From contig NZ_LGUF01000007.1 of NCBI RefSeq assembly GCF_001274725.1, positions 1,743,629 to 1,807,628 of the forward strand: a DNA stretch of 64,000 nucleotides. Reading direction: 5' to 3'. A program made the position numbers and the translations under genes. Shown here in pieces: positions 8,802 to 18,375 of this stretch. A model generated the notes under the pieces. That model saw only the letters and a program-made list of their open reading frames with translations. It did no database searches and was not told the DNA's origin. Source of the DNA: Sporosarcina globispora (GTDB taxonomy: Bacteria; Bacillota; Bacilli; Bacillales; Cytobacillaceae). The first letter of the stretch is position 1, and every line of letters begins with the position of its first letter.

Positions 8802-9371
8802 ATGGAAAACCTCATTTTAGCCTCTTCTTCCCCGCGGCGAAAAGAACTTCTTGAAAATCTTCATTTGCAATTCGAAGTCTCCAGCAGTGATGTTGATGAA
8901 AGTTTTGATCCAGTGCTGAAACCAGGAGAGATCGTGAAGGAGCTTGCCCAGAGAAAGGCACAGGCTGTATTTAAGAAGCATCCTGATTCATATGTTATTG
9001 GCTCAGATACAGTTGTAGTTAAAGACGGCAATGTTTTAGGAAAACCAGGCAGCAGCGAGGAAGCTTTTAGGATGCTCAAGCGTCTGTCCGGCTCAACCCA
9101 TTCTGTTTATACAGGTGTATCCATCCTGGCGCCTGGCAGACAAATTAATTTTTATGAAAAAACCGATGTGGTGTTCTGGGAGTTAACAGATGAAGAAATC
9201 AACTCTTATATCGGCACCGGTGAACCCTTTGACAAGGCTGGAGCATATGGAATCCAAGGCTTTGGAAGCATGCTTGTAAAAGGCATCAGCGGAGATTATT
9301 TTTCTGTTGTCGGACTTCCTTTATCTAGAACGGTTCGAGAACTAAGGAAGGCAGGCTATCCTCTTCCTTAA
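8802..9371 (+). CDS. maf: Maf nucleoside triphosphate pyrophosphatase
   Basis: 189 residues, the normal family length. Maf proteins hydrolyse non-canonical or UTP/dTTP-type nucleotides to monophosphates and have been linked to septum control in Bacillus. The signature ASSSPRRKELL is at residues 7-17, catalytic Asp69 in VIGSDTVV, and the substrate loop GEPFDKAGAYGIQG at 140-153. ATG 8802 is preceded by AAGGTGAT. It opens the maf-radC-mreBCD-minCD block, whose order is conserved in Bacillus. Confidence 0.95.
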   Translation: MENLILASSSPRRKELLENLHLQFEVSSSDVDESFDPVLKPGEIVKELAQRKAQAVFKKHPDSYVIGSDTVVVKDGNVLGKPGSSEEAFRMLKRLSGSTHSVYTGVSILAPGRQINFYEKTDVVFWELTDEEINSYIGTGEPFDKAGAYGIQGFGSMLVKGISGDYFSVVGLPLSRTVRELRKAGYPLP

Positions 9372-9422
9372 TATATTTTTTTCATCTGCAGCTCTCTTGC
9401 CCAAAAGGTTAGGGAGGAAAAT

Positions 9423-10112
9423 ATGCAAAATGATTCTCTATTAATTAAAGATTTCCCTCAAGATGAACGCCCGCGTGAGCGTTTTGTCCAAAACGGTCCA
9501 CATAGCTTATCCAATCACGAATTAATCGCAATTTTGCTTAGAACAGGCACTAAAGATGAATCTGTTCTGCAATTGGCGAATAGGCTTCTTACCCATTTTG
9601 AAGGACTCCGGCTATTAAAGGATGCCACGCTGGATGAAATAACGGCCATTAAAGGAATAGGGGCGGCAAAGGCAATTCAGCTGCTGGCAGCAGTTGAAAT
9701 CGGCCGGAGGATTTCAAATCTCACTTATGATGACAGATATATTATCCGTTCGCCTGAGGATGGAGCAAATTATGTCATGAATGAAATGCGATTCCTGTCT
9801 CAGGAACATTTTGTATGCCTTTATTTAAACACAAAAAATCAGGTTCTTCATAAGCAGACCATCTTTATTGGAAGTCTGAATGCTTCCATTGTCCATCCGA
9901 GAGAAGTATTTAAAGAGGCATTCCGCAGGTCTGCTGCATCCATCATCTGCATTCATAATCATCCAAGCGGTGATCCGACCCCAAGCAGGGAAGATATTGA
10001 AGTAACCAAGAGACTTGCTGAGTCCGGAAAAATAATCGGCATCGATGTGCTGGATCATCTCATCATCGGTGAAAATAAATTTGTCAGTTTAAAGGAAAAA
10101 GGGTATTTATAA
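9423..10112 (+). CDS. radC: RadC family JAB-domain protein
   Basis: 229 residues. N-terminal helix-hairpin-helix region (IKGIGAAKAIQLLAA, near residues 77-91), then a JAB/MPN metalloprotease-like domain with HNHPSGDPTPS (about residues 178-188), the zinc-binding HxH...D pattern. The name came from a DNA-repair phenotype later shown to belong to another gene in E. coli; its real role is not settled. GGAGG lies just before ATG 9423. It is followed by the mreB promoter. Confidence 0.93.
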   Translation: MQNDSLLIKDFPQDERPRERFVQNGPHSLSNHELIAILLRTGTKDESVLQLANRLLTHFEGLRLLKDATLDEITAIKGIGAAKAIQLLAAVEIGRRISNLTYDDRYIIRSPEDGANYVMNEMRFLSQEHFVCLYLNTKNQVLHKQTIFIGSLNASIVHPREVFKEAFRRSAASIICIHNHPSGDPTPSREDIEVTKRLAESGKIIGIDVLDHLIIGENKFVSLKEKGYL

Positions 10113-10126
10113 CACTATGTTTTTAT

Positions 10127-10156
10127 TTGACGTTACGCTATAATATTGGTTATGAT
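10127..10156 (+). promoter_or_regulatory. Probable sigma-A promoter of mreB
   Basis: TTGACG (10127-10132) and TATGAT (10151-10156) are separated by 18 bp in the radC-mreB gap, leaving a leader of about 110 nt before ATG 10273. Confidence 0.5.
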
Positions 10157-10272
10157 TTTTGAGATGCCTTGCTTTTTGGAGGCGCAATGTACTAGATAAA
10201 TTAAAGAAAATACCATTTAAATGCCTTACTTAGGAAAATGAGCAATTTGTATCAGAAAGGGAGATACCATTT

Positions 10273-11295
10273 ATGTTTGGAATCGGTACTAGAGACCTTG
10301 GAATAGATTTAGGGACAGCTAATACACTTGTATATGTAAAAGGAAAAGGAATTGTAGTCAGAGAGCCGTCAGTTGTAGCACTGCAGACAGATACTAAAAA
10401 TATAGTAGCTGTCGGCAATGATGCAAAAAATATGATCGGCCGTACACCTGGCAATATTGTTGCACTGCGTCCTATGAAAGATGGCGTAATCGCGGACTAC
10501 GAAACGACTGCTGTCATGATGAAATATTATATTAAACAGGCCAATAAAAATAAGGGCTTATTCTCAGGTAAGCCTTATGTAATGGTTTGTGTGCCATCCG
10601 GCATTACAGCTGTTGAAGAACGTGCTGTTGTCGATGCGACCCGTCAGGCCGGAGCCCGGGATGCTTATACCATTGAAGAACCGTTTGCTGCTGCAATTGG
10701 GGCTAATCTCCCGGTTTGGGAACCGACAGGAAGCATGGTGGTCGATATCGGGGGAGGAACTACCGAAGTAGCCATCATTTCTTTAGGAGGGATTGTTACA
10801 AGCCAATCCATCCGCATTGCCGGAGATGAAATGGATGATGCGATTATCAATTATATCCGTAAAAATTACAACTTAATGATTGGTGACCGTACAGCAGAAA
10901 CCATTAAAGTGGAGGTTGGCTCTGCTGGAGATCCGGAAGGCATCGAAAATATGGAAATCCGCGGACGCGATCTGTTGACAGGTTTGCCGAAAACAATTGA
11001 AATCACTGCTGAAGAAATTTCAAAAGCACTGAATGATACAGTTTATGCGATTGTGGATGCAGTAAAAAATACCCTTGAAAAAACTCCTCCTGAACTCGCA
11101 GCTGATATTATGGACCGCGGTATTGTCCTTACTGGAGGGGGAGCTCTTCTCCGAAATCTTGACAAGGTAATCAGCGAAGAGACGAAAATGCCTGTACTTA
11201 TTGCTGAAAATCCATTGGATTGTGTCGCAATCGGTACTGGAAAAGCTCTAGATCATATTGATTTATTCAAAACGAAAGCTAAAGAATCAAGATAA
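10273..11295 (+). CDS. mreB: Rod shape-determining protein MreB
   Basis: 340 residues of actin fold. MreB forms membrane-bound filaments that guide lateral cell-wall synthesis with MreC, MreD, RodA and PBP2. Phosphate-1 loop [15 protein letters not shown] (residues 10-24), phosphate-2 [12 protein letters not shown] (about 156-167) and adenosine motif [15 protein letters not shown] (about 284-298) are all intact. AGAAAGGGAGA precedes ATG 10273. mreC follows only after a 507-bp gap filled by a repeat element, so cotranscription must read through it. Confidence 0.97.
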   Translation: MFGIGTRDLGIDLGTANTLVYVKGKGIVVREPSVVALQTDTKNIVAVGNDAKNMIGRTPGNIVALRPMKDGVIADYETTAVMMKYYIKQANKNKGLFSGKPYVMVCVPSGITAVEERAVVDATRQAGARDAYTIEEPFAAAIGANLPVWEPTGSMVVDIGGGTTEVAIISLGGIVTSQSIRIAGDEMDDAIINYIRKNYNLMIGDRTAETIKVEVGSAGDPEGIENMEIRGRDLLTGLPKTIEITAEEISKALNDTVYAIVDAVKNTLEKTPPELAADIMDRGIVLTGGGALLRNLDKVISEETKMPVLIAENPLDCVAIGTGKALDHIDLFKTKAKESR

Positions 11296-11389
11296 AAAAG
11301 TCTTAATAAGAAAATGATGAAGCCCATTCGCTTATTTAAAAGTGCATGGGCTCAAATTTGGTTTATAAAATAAGAAAGCATAAAATTTT

Positions 11390-11705
11390 GAACGTCGAGA
11401 ACTGTCTAGCTGCAGCGCCTACCCCCTCGAGGTCACAAGCTTGTCTAGTTGCGGCTCCTAGGGACTCGGGGTCATAAGCCGCTTCCTTTCAGAAGGAAGA
11501 ACACCTTCTTACAGGAATCATGCCTGTCGTCCCTGGGCAGTCGCCTTCACATTTCTGACAAGCCTCCCAAAAAGGCAAAGACCGCCTTTCCGTGAGGCTC
11601 GTCTTGTGCTTGAGGCCCCCAGGATGGGGGTCATGCAGACGTTGACACAGGACGTGGCGCTTTTAGTCTGCGTTCCTTCGTGGACAAGGCGCTTCCGCTT
11701 TTCTA
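11390..11705 (+). repeat. Structured intergenic repeat, family 1, copy A
   Basis: A GC-rich element of about 315 bp lies in the 507-bp mreB-mreC gap. The left end reads GAACGTCGAGAACTGTCTAG then CTGCAGCGCCTACCCCCTCG; the right end reads GTGGACAAGGCGCTTCCGCT. The internal part contains many short inverted repeats (for example GAAGGAAGAACACCTTCTT, and AGGCCCCCAGGATGGGGGTC). The copy at 27724-28037 is nearly identical in the opposite orientation. The ends resemble interspersed Bacillus repeats that begin CTAGCTCCAGCGCCTA and end GGCGCTTCCGCTTTTCT. No ORF is supported inside. The remaining gap (11706-11802) holds the mreC start region. Confidence 0.85.
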
Positions 11706-11802
11706 AGTGAAATGATAATTTTACAGCTATATGTTATATTTTGTTGAGCAGTGCCGGAATGGCGCATTACTTTTTGAAAAAATACTAATCGAGGTGTAAC
11801 GG

Positions 11803-12687
11803 ATGCCACAGTTCTTTCTGAACAAACGCCTGATTATTTTGCTTGTCAGCATTATTATTCTCGTGGCATTGATTGGATTTTCTTTAAAAGAAAGAGAAAA
11901 TCTGACCTGGCCTGAGCAATTTTTAAAAGATACAACCGGTTTTATACAAAATGCCGTATCCAGCCCTGTAAATTACGTGGCAGGATTCTTTGAAAATGTC
12001 GAAGACTTGCAAAATACATACAAAGAAAATAAAGAGCTGAAGAAAAGGCTGGATGAGCTTGCGCGCCTTGAGTCGGAGGTTCAGCGGCTGAAAAAAGATA
12101 ATACGGAACTTCGTGAGATTCTGGATAAAAAAGATTCCTTAAGTGAATTTGAGCCAAAGCAGGCAACTGTAATAGGAAGAAACCCGGACAGATGGCATGA
12201 ACTGCTTATCATCAATAAAGGCAAGAATGCCGGGATTGAGCCGAACATGGCTGTCATTACTTCTAAAGGTCTGATCGGCAAAGTGAAAAGCAGCAATACC
12301 TTCACTTCAACTGTCCAGCTTCTTAGTTCAATGGATCCGACAAACCGAATTTCTGCTGAAATTCAGGCGAAGGACCAGAGCTTCTTCGGTCTGATTGAAG
12401 GCTATGATGATAAGACCGGCTATCTGTTGCTTAAGCGAATTCCCTATGATGCAAAAGTTGAAAAAGGTCAAAACGTTATTACATCAGGTTTAGGAGGAGT
12501 ATTTCCTAAAAGTCTGCCGATAGGGAAAGTTGTCGATGTTGTTCCAGATGAATTTGGACTGACACAGACAGCCTATGTCAAACCAGGTGCAGATTTTTAC
12601 GATATTGGACATGTAATGGTCGTAAAAAGAGGGGCTTTGCAGCCGGAACTAATGGAAATGGTTGATGAGAAGGAGGAGGAACTGTGA
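11803..12687 (+). CDS. mreC: Cell shape protein MreC
   Basis: 294 residues. One N-terminal membrane anchor (RLIILLVSIIILVALIGF, residues 9-26), a coiled coil (about 67-110, ending near LREILDKKD), then the two beta-barrel extracellular MreC domain (ATVIGRNPDRWHELLIINKG, GLIGKV, SGLGGVFPKSLPIG). MreC couples cytoplasmic MreB to wall synthases. The gene overlaps mreD by four bases (ATGA type), indicating translational coupling. Confidence 0.95.
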   Translation: MPQFFLNKRLIILLVSIIILVALIGFSLKERENLTWPEQFLKDTTGFIQNAVSSPVNYVAGFFENVEDLQNTYKENKELKKRLDELARLESEVQRLKKDNTELREILDKKDSLSEFEPKQATVIGRNPDRWHELLIINKGKNAGIEPNMAVITSKGLIGKVKSSNTFTSTVQLLSSMDPTNRISAEIQAKDQSFFGLIEGYDDKTGYLLLKRIPYDAKVEKGQNVITSGLGGVFPKSLPIGKVVDVVPDEFGLTQTAYVKPGADFYDIGHVMVVKRGALQPELMEMVDEKEEEL

Positions 12688-13199
12688 GAAGATTTCTTCT
12701 TCCTCTCATACTCCTTGCCTTATTTATCGGGGAAAGCATATTTGTTCAAATAACTCCGCATGATCTATTAGGCAGCGAAAAAATAGCCGTTCCTCGTTTC
12801 CTGATGGCTGGATTGCTTTTTCTCACCATTTTTGGCTCAAAAAAGCACGGAATTCTTTATGGCTTATTATTCGGCTTGCTTTTTGATATTGTATATGTCG
12901 AAATTATCGGCATCTACCTGTTTCTATTTCCACTCATTGCTTTTATTACAACCAAATTAATGAAAATTCTTCAGATGAATATTGCTATGGCTTCCATCAT
13001 TGTGCTTTTAGGCATCACCTTGCTTGAGGCCGGTGTTTACCAGATGAATTTATTAATTCACCATACGGATATGGATTTTGCAGCTTTTCTTTCGTCCCGT
13101 CTCGTGCCAACTCTGATTTTAAATGTAATTTTCATTATCTTAGCTGTCTATCCGCTTAAAAGACTATTTGAAAAATTTGAAGCTAGCTTAAACGACTAA
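12684..13199 (+). CDS. mreD: Cell shape protein MreD
   Basis: 171 residues with about five membrane segments and little soluble sequence, the normal MreD layout. It is an integral partner of MreC in the elongation complex. GTG 12684 overlaps the mreC stop and uses GGAGGAGGAA inside the end of mreC. Assignment rests on position plus topology (FGLLFDIVYVEIIGIYLFLF segment). Confidence 0.92.
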   Translation: MRRFLLPLILLALFIGESIFVQITPHDLLGSEKIAVPRFLMAGLLFLTIFGSKKHGILYGLLFGLLFDIVYVEIIGIYLFLFPLIAFITTKLMKILQMNIAMASIIVLLGITLLEAGVYQMNLLIHHTDMDFAAFLSSRLVPTLILNVIFIILAVYPLKRLFEKFEASLND

Positions 13200-13234
13200 T
13201 CGTTTTGTATTAATAAAATTTTACAGTGTAAGAA

Positions 13235-13262
13235 AAGAAACCGGATTAATCCGGTTTCTTTT
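13235..13262 (+). terminator. Terminator after mreD
   Basis: AAGAAACCGGATT and AATCCGGTTTCTT form a long inverted repeat with almost no loop, ending TTT. It separates mreBCD from minCD; the 210 bp up to minC show no other recognised element. Confidence 0.7.
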
Positions 13263-13472
13263 AAATGAATAATTTTCAGCAAAAAAGGAATTTAGAAAGT
13301 TTCTGTCGAATTCTACCTTTATGGACAAATAGGATAGAGTTAATTAACATAATTTGTATTTAAAGTTTATTCCTGAGGTTCAAAACATATCAGTTCATTT
13401 TAAATGGGCTGCATTAAAATAGGGTGTCAAAAGCACTTATGTGTTTCTTATCATTGAGGTGAACATCTTGAA

Positions 13473-14150
13473 ATGAAAAAAAGCCAAAACGTAACAATAA
13501 AAGGGACGAAAGATGGTCTGACTTTGCATCTCGATGATTCCTGTTCTTATGGAGAACTGAAAAAAGAGCTTGATAGAAAGCTTTCAGAAAACTCCAGGTC
13601 CGTCGAAGACCGGCTTCTCACTGTGAGAGTACAAGTCGGCAACCGCTATCTTACAGAAGAGCAGCAGGAAGAATTAAAGGAGTTAATAAGGCAAAAGAAG
13701 AACCTGATCGTTGAGTCTATAAGCTCCAGCGTTATTACCAAAGAAGAAGCTGAAAAGCAGAAAGAAGAAAATGAAATTGTATCTGTTGCGAAAGTAATCC
13801 GTTCCGGGCAGGTTCTCGAAGTTCCTGGCGATCTGCTCCTTATTGGAGATGTAAATCCTGGGGGCACTGTTATGGCAGGAGGAAATATCTTTATTATGGG
13901 GTCGCTAAAAGGCATAGCCCATGCCGGATGCCATGGAAATAAGGAAGCCGTTGTCGCTGCTTCACTTATGAAACCATCTCAATTAAGAATCAGCACTTGT
14001 ATTAACAGAGCCCCTGACAAAGATCAGGATGAAGAAAAAAGAGAAATGGAATGTGCCTACATAGATGAACATGATCAAATAACGATAGATAGATTACAAG
14101 TTTTAATGCATCTGAGACCTAATTTAACTAGATTGCAAGGGGGAAGCTAG
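13473..14150 (+). CDS. minC: Septum site-determining protein MinC
   Basis: 225 residues. MinC inhibits FtsZ polymerisation away from midcell, recruited by MinD. N-terminal FtsZ-binding domain ([19 protein letters not shown], residues 7-25) and C-terminal beta-helix domain with [31 protein letters not shown] repeats (about 120-150), including the RSGQ motif. minD starts two bases after its stop. The start follows GAGGTGAAC with a spacing a little longer than usual. Confidence 0.94.
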   Translation: MKKSQNVTIKGTKDGLTLHLDDSCSYGELKKELDRKLSENSRSVEDRLLTVRVQVGNRYLTEEQQEELKELIRQKKNLIVESISSSVITKEEAEKQKEENEIVSVAKVIRSGQVLEVPGDLLLIGDVNPGGTVMAGGNIFIMGSLKGIAHAGCHGNKEAVVAASLMKPSQLRISTCINRAPDKDQDEEKREMECAYIDEHDQITIDRLQVLMHLRPNLTRLQGGS

Positions 14151-14151
14151 G

Positions 14152-14955
14152 ATGGGAGAAGCGATTGTCATTACGTCCGGAAAAGGCGGTGTCGGAAAAA
14201 CGACTACTTCCGCAAACGTAGGTACTGCTCTGGCCCTTCAGGGAAAAAGAGTATGCCTGGTGGATACGGACATCGGCCTTCGAAATCTTGATGTTGTGAT
14301 GGGACTTGAAAACCGAATCATTTATGATCTGGTCGATGTAGTTGAAGCCCGATGCAAGATACATCAGGCTTTGGTTAAAGACAAACGGTTTGATGATTTG
14401 CTGTATTTGCTTCCTGCCGCTCAAACAAGTGATAAGACAGCTGTTACACCAGAACAAATGAAAAAGCTGGTAGATGAATTAAAGCAGGATTATGATTATA
14501 TTGTCATTGATTGCCCTGCCGGAATTGAGCAGGGATATAAAAATGCTGTTGCCGGTGCAGATAAAGCAATAGTCGTAACGACTCCGGAAGTTTCAGCTGT
14601 ACGTGATGCTGACAGGATTATCGGATTGCTTGAAAAAGAAGAAAATGTTGAGGCTCCAAAGCTGATAATAAATAGAATTAGAAGCCATATGATGAAAAAT
14701 GGCGACATGCTTGATGTAGATGAAATAACCGCACACCTGTCGATTGATTTGATTGGAATTGTGGCAGACGATGATGAAGTAATAAAGGCATCCAATCACG
14801 GTGAGCCTATAGCTTTAAATCCTAACAGCAAAGCTGCTGTTGCTTACCGTAATATCGCCCGCCGAATACTAGGTGAAGCGGTGCCGCTTCAGTCTCTTGA
14901 AGAAGAAAATAAAGGTGTTTTCTCAAAACTAAAAAGGTTTTTTGGTGTTAAATAA
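14152..14955 (+). CDS. minD: Septum site-determining ATPase MinD
   Basis: 267 residues. Deviant Walker A GKGGVGKTT (residues 10-18), VDTDIGLRNLDVVMGLENR switch region (about 38-56), DCPAG Walker B, and a C-terminal amphipathic membrane-targeting helix (SKLKRFFGVK). It binds membranes in the ATP form and carries MinC; in Bacillus its poles are set by DivIVA and MinJ rather than MinE, and no minE is present here. GGGGGAAG in the end of minC serves as its ribosome-binding site. Confidence 0.97.
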   Translation: MGEAIVITSGKGGVGKTTTSANVGTALALQGKRVCLVDTDIGLRNLDVVMGLENRIIYDLVDVVEARCKIHQALVKDKRFDDLLYLLPAAQTSDKTAVTPEQMKKLVDELKQDYDYIVIDCPAGIEQGYKNAVAGADKAIVVTTPEVSAVRDADRIIGLLEKEENVEAPKLIINRIRSHMMKNGDMLDVDEITAHLSIDLIGIVADDDEVIKASNHGEPIALNPNSKAAVAYRNIARRILGEAVPLQSLEEENKGVFSKLKRFFGVK

Positions 14956-14973
14956 AATCAATTTTTCTGAACA

Positions 14974-15006
14974 AAAGCCGGAGAGCATTCTCCGGTTTAT
15001 TTTTTT
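14974..15006 (+). terminator. Terminator after minD
   Basis: AAGCCGGAGA and TCTCCGGTTT (one G-U pair) around GCAT, followed by ATTTTTTT. Confidence 0.75.
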
Positions 15007-15093
15007 ATCACTTGTACCCACTTCAAGTCATACTCTATTTGGACAACTCATAAACTTGTACAAAAGAGCTATATAGAAATGGTGGGGATATCA

Positions 15094-15870
15094 TTGAATT
15101 CAAGAGCGGATGAAATACGCAAAAGAATTGAGCGGAGAAAAAAGGAAAAAGAAAGATTCGAAAAAAAGAGAGATTCCACTGTTCATTGGACAGAAGATGA
15201 AGAGCGGCATGGATTTAATAAGCTGCCTTCATACGAGAGCAATCTGGATGAAGGTGATCATCCCTTATTTCGGAAGGAATTATTTCTTTTCAAATTGCTT
15301 GCTTCCGCCTGTATCTTTTTATTTGCTGCCATACTTTTTAAAAACCAGGCTGCAACATTTGATCCTGCAAGGGATTTCGTAAAGGCAACAATGGAAAAGG
15401 ATTTTCAATTCGCAGCAGTTTCCAGCTGGTATGAAGATCAATTCGGAAAACCTCTGGCCCTGCTTCCATTTTCAGATGACAAAAAAGAAGAGAAGAATGT
15501 TGAAGAAAATAGTGAGTATGCTTTGCCTGCTTCTGCAAAAATTCTCGAAGACTTTAATGATAATGGACAGAGAATAACGATCGAAACTGGAAAGGAAGCT
15601 TCAATTGAAGCAATGAGTGAGGGGCTTGTGCGGTTCGCTGGGAAAAAAGATGGTTTTGGAAATACGGTCATTATTCAGCATGGTGATAAAAGCGAATCCT
15701 GGTACGGCAATCTGGCTGAAATTAATGTGAATTTATATCAATATGTTGAAAAAGGAACCGGTATAGGCACGGCAGGTAACGCTGGTGATGGAGAAAAAGG
15801 CTCCTTTTATTTTGCGATTAAGAAAGATGATGATTTTATAGATCCGATCCAGGTGATCCCATTTGAATAA
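15094..15870 (+). CDS. spoIVFA: Stage IV sporulation protein FA (M23-like domain)
   Basis: 258 residues from TTG 15094, chosen because GGTGGGG lies 6 bp upstream and the product then starts NSRADEIRKRIERRKKEKE, matching the B. subtilis protein's N-terminus; an upstream ATG at 15079 has no such site. One membrane segment near residue 73 (LLASACIFLFAAILF) is followed by a LytM/M23-like domain (GLVRFAGKKDGFGNTVIIQH) without the zinc ligands of active M23 enzymes. SpoIVFA holds SpoIVFB inactive with BofA in the outer forespore membrane until SpoIVB cleaves it. It overlaps spoIVFB by 8 bp. Confidence 0.9.
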   Translation: MNSRADEIRKRIERRKKEKERFEKKRDSTVHWTEDEERHGFNKLPSYESNLDEGDHPLFRKELFLFKLLASACIFLFAAILFKNQAATFDPARDFVKATMEKDFQFAAVSSWYEDQFGKPLALLPFSDDKKEEKNVEENSEYALPASAKILEDFNDNGQRITIETGKEASIEAMSEGLVRFAGKKDGFGNTVIIQHGDKSESWYGNLAEINVNLYQYVEKGTGIGTAGNAGDGEKGSFYFAIKKDDDFIDPIQVIPFE

Positions 15871-16729
15871 TTTAGCTGAATTAATTAAACATATTCATAT
15901 TCATCCTTTGTTATGGGCAATTATTGGACTATCTGTAGCGACGGCTCATTTTATAGAATTATGCATGCTGCTCCTGATTATCTTCGTTCATGAAATGGGC
16001 CATGCGGCTGCAGCATCTCTTTATTCCTGGAGAATAAAAAAGATTGCGCTCTTGCCATTTGGCGGTGTAGCGGAAATGGATGAACACGGAAACCGCCCGC
16101 TTAAAGAGGAGATAATTGTTATTATAGCAGGGCCGCTTCAGCATATTTGGATGATGGGGGCGGCGCTGTTATTTTATGAGTTTTCCTGGTTATCCGCTGA
16201 TATTTTCCATCAGTTTATTCAGTTCAACTTAATGATATTAATCTTTAATCTCCTTCCAGTATGGCCTTTGGATGGGGGCAAGCTTGTATTTTTATTGCTT
16301 TCACTTAACCAGGCATTTCCGGAAGCGCACAGAAAAACACTGTTCATTTCGGCTGCGGGTCTAATCGGTTTTATTATATTAACTTTGCTGACCTCTCCTG
16401 TTAACCTGAATATATGGGTAGTCCTCGCTTTTTTGGTTTTTTCGCTATATTATGAATGGAAGCAGAGCCGATATGTGTTTATCCGTTTTCTCCTTGAAAG
16501 GTATTATGGGAAGAATAGCGACTTTCGGACGTTAAAGCCTATTGTCGTCAGAGAAGAAGAACTGGTTATTGACGTTCTGGAAAGATTCCAGCGGGGATGC
16601 AAGCACCCTATCATTATTGAAAAAGATGGGAAAGAGAAGGGCTCATTAGATGAAAATGAGCTTCTGCATGCCTGCTTTGCGGAAAAAGTTCTGACAGCAA
16701 AAATTGGAGATTTGCTGTATGTTTATTGA
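15863..16729 (+). CDS. spoIVFB: Pro-sigma-K processing site-2 protease SpoIVFB
   Basis: 288 residues, as in B. subtilis. Zinc metalloprotease motif HEMGHAA (about residues 44-50) inside a membrane segment and the second motif LLPVWPLDGGK (about 130-140) give the two His and Asp ligands. A C-terminal CBS-like region (GCKHPIIIEKDGKEKGSLDENELLHA) senses ATP in the family. It cleaves pro-sigma-K in the mother cell. TTG 15863 lies inside the end of spoIVFA, so the pair is translationally coupled. Confidence 0.95.
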   Translation: MNNLAELIKHIHIHPLLWAIIGLSVATAHFIELCMLLLIIFVHEMGHAAAASLYSWRIKKIALLPFGGVAEMDEHGNRPLKEEIIVIIAGPLQHIWMMGAALLFYEFSWLSADIFHQFIQFNLMILIFNLLPVWPLDGGKLVFLLLSLNQAFPEAHRKTLFISAAGLIGFIILTLLTSPVNLNIWVVLAFLVFSLYYEWKQSRYVFIRFLLERYYGKNSDFRTLKPIVVREEELVIDVLERFQRGCKHPIIIEKDGKEKGSLDENELLHACFAEKVLTAKIGDLLYVY

Positions 16730-16785
16730 TGAGCAAGTTTTTATTAACATGGAAAATTATAATGCATTAAAGTGAGGAAATAGTT

Positions 16786-18252
16786 TTGGATAAGTTAGTT
16801 GTAAATTTTGCATCAAGAGAGCGCCGATTTGCACATTTAAAAGATAATAAGGTCGAAAAGCTATTTATCGATCAGCCTAAACAGCGTTCATCAGTAGGGG
16901 ATATTTATTTGGGCACTATTGCAAAAGTAATGCCTGGCCTGAACGCAGCGTTTGTAGAGATAGGGGAAGAACCAAGCGGATTTCTTCACCGGGACAAACT
17001 GGCATCCTATATTTGTTCTCCCGATGAATTGAAAGTAAAGGAAAAACGGAGCATCTCTTCTTTTGTGCACCAGGGAGAAAGAATCCTTGTCCAAGTTGAA
17101 AAGGATGCTGCCGGAACAAAAGGACCGAGATTGTCAGGTCTGCTTGAGTTTTCAGGAGACTCACTGATATATATGCCAAATGGCCGTTATGTTGCTGTAT
17201 CAAAAAAAATTGAGGATAGTGCTGTCAGGGAAAACTGGCGCCAATTTGGGTATCGTGCTAAAGGAGAGAATGAAGGACTGATTCTTAGAACTTCCTGTGT
17301 CAACAAGAAAGAAAATGAACTGATCGATGAACTCGAAAAGCTTAGGCAGAAGTACAGTGAGCTAGTAAAAGCCGCAGAAGCGAAAAAGAAATCAGGAAAA
17401 ATCTTTGAAGCGGATTCTTTTATTGTAGAGATTATAGAAGAAGCGAAGAAAATGCCCGACGGAGAAATCATAGTCGACGATTTAACGCTGAAGAGTGTGC
17501 TCCAGAATAATACCAGCCTGCTAATTCGTCTGCACACTGGCAAGGAAAATATCTTTTCCGCCTATAAAATTGATGCTGAAATTGACAAAGCACTGAAACG
17601 GATAGTATGGCTTGAAAATGGGGCGTATCTTATCTTCGATGAAACAGAAGCCTTAACAGTCGTTGATGTAAATACAGGAAAGTACTCCGGAAAACAGGAC
17701 CGCAGGGACACCGTGTTAAAAACCAACGAATGGGCAGCGGAAGAAGCTGCAAGGCAGATCAGGCTCCGTGATATTGGCGGCATGATCTTAATTGATTTTA
17801 TCGATATGAAAGAATCAACTGATCGGAAGCATATCCTTTCCATTATGGAAGCAGCATTGAAAAAAGATGAAAGACGGACTAATCTTGTTGGATTCACACC
17901 GCTTGGAATCCTCCAGATGACCCGCAAAAAAACAAAACCTGCCATGTCAGAATCACTTACCGAAAGGTGCCCGGTATGCGATGGCACCGGAAGAGTTTTG
18001 AGCGCTGAAACTATTGCTTTCAGGCTGGAAAGAGAACTATGGGAACATCGGGGGGGGGACCATGAAGCCGTCCTAATCGAAACCACCCAAGAGACAGGAG
18101 TGGTATTTTCCGGGGAGAATGATACCCATAAAAAAAGAATTGAGGACAGCATTGGTTTAAAAATTATTTTTTCCTTTAAGGAAAATTGCAAGCCATTTTA
18201 TGAAATCAGGCAGTTTGGCAGTGAGAGAGAATTAAAAAGCAGGCAGGGTTAA
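16786..18252 (+). CDS. rng: Ribonuclease E/G family protein
   Basis: 488 residues, RNase G length without the long RNase E tail. S1 domain near residues 35-110 (SVGDIYLGTIAKVMPGLNAAFVEIG), catalytic DNase I-like metal site with VVDVNTGKYSG and IGGMILIDFIDM (about 302-345), and the zinc-link motif CPVCDGTG (about 395-402). RNase E/G endonucleases process rRNA and mRNA; B. subtilis itself lacks one, other Bacilli have it at this place before rplU. Start TTG 16786 follows GTGAGGAAAT. A run of nine G (18050-18058) lies in the last fifth of the gene. Confidence 0.92.
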   Translation: MDKLVVNFASRERRFAHLKDNKVEKLFIDQPKQRSSVGDIYLGTIAKVMPGLNAAFVEIGEEPSGFLHRDKLASYICSPDELKVKEKRSISSFVHQGERILVQVEKDAAGTKGPRLSGLLEFSGDSLIYMPNGRYVAVSKKIEDSAVRENWRQFGYRAKGENEGLILRTSCVNKKENELIDELEKLRQKYSELVKAAEAKKKSGKIFEADSFIVEIIEEAKKMPDGEIIVDDLTLKSVLQNNTSLLIRLHTGKENIFSAYKIDAEIDKALKRIVWLENGAYLIFDETEALTVVDVNTGKYSGKQDRRDTVLKTNEWAAEEAARQIRLRDIGGMILIDFIDMKESTDRKHILSIMEAALKKDERRTNLVGFTPLGILQMTRKKTKPAMSESLTERCPVCDGTGRVLSAETIAFRLERELWEHRGGDHEAVLIETTQETGVVFSGENDTHKKRIEDSIGLKIIFSFKENCKPFYEIRQFGSERELKSRQG

Positions 18253-18375
18253 ACCCGCCTACTTCATTAGTGCAGTTTTTCCCACTTCCCTAATAAAGCC
18301 TTTAACAGTATAATTGTATAGGCACGCAAATAAAAGTTACTTTTAGGTGCAAACAAGAGAATCATATTATTCTTA

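Noticed and set aside
10127..10144. TTGACG with the nearer TATAAT at 10139 as the mreB promoter
   Set aside because: Spacing would be only 6 bp; TATGAT at 10151 gives 18 bp.
11390..11705. CRISPR array or IS element as explanation of the repeat
   Set aside because: No regularly spaced direct repeats or spacers, no transposase and no terminal inverted repeats of IS type.
17562..18191. 209-codon minus-strand ORF in rng
   Set aside because: Antisense shadow of a gene with S1 and catalytic motifs.
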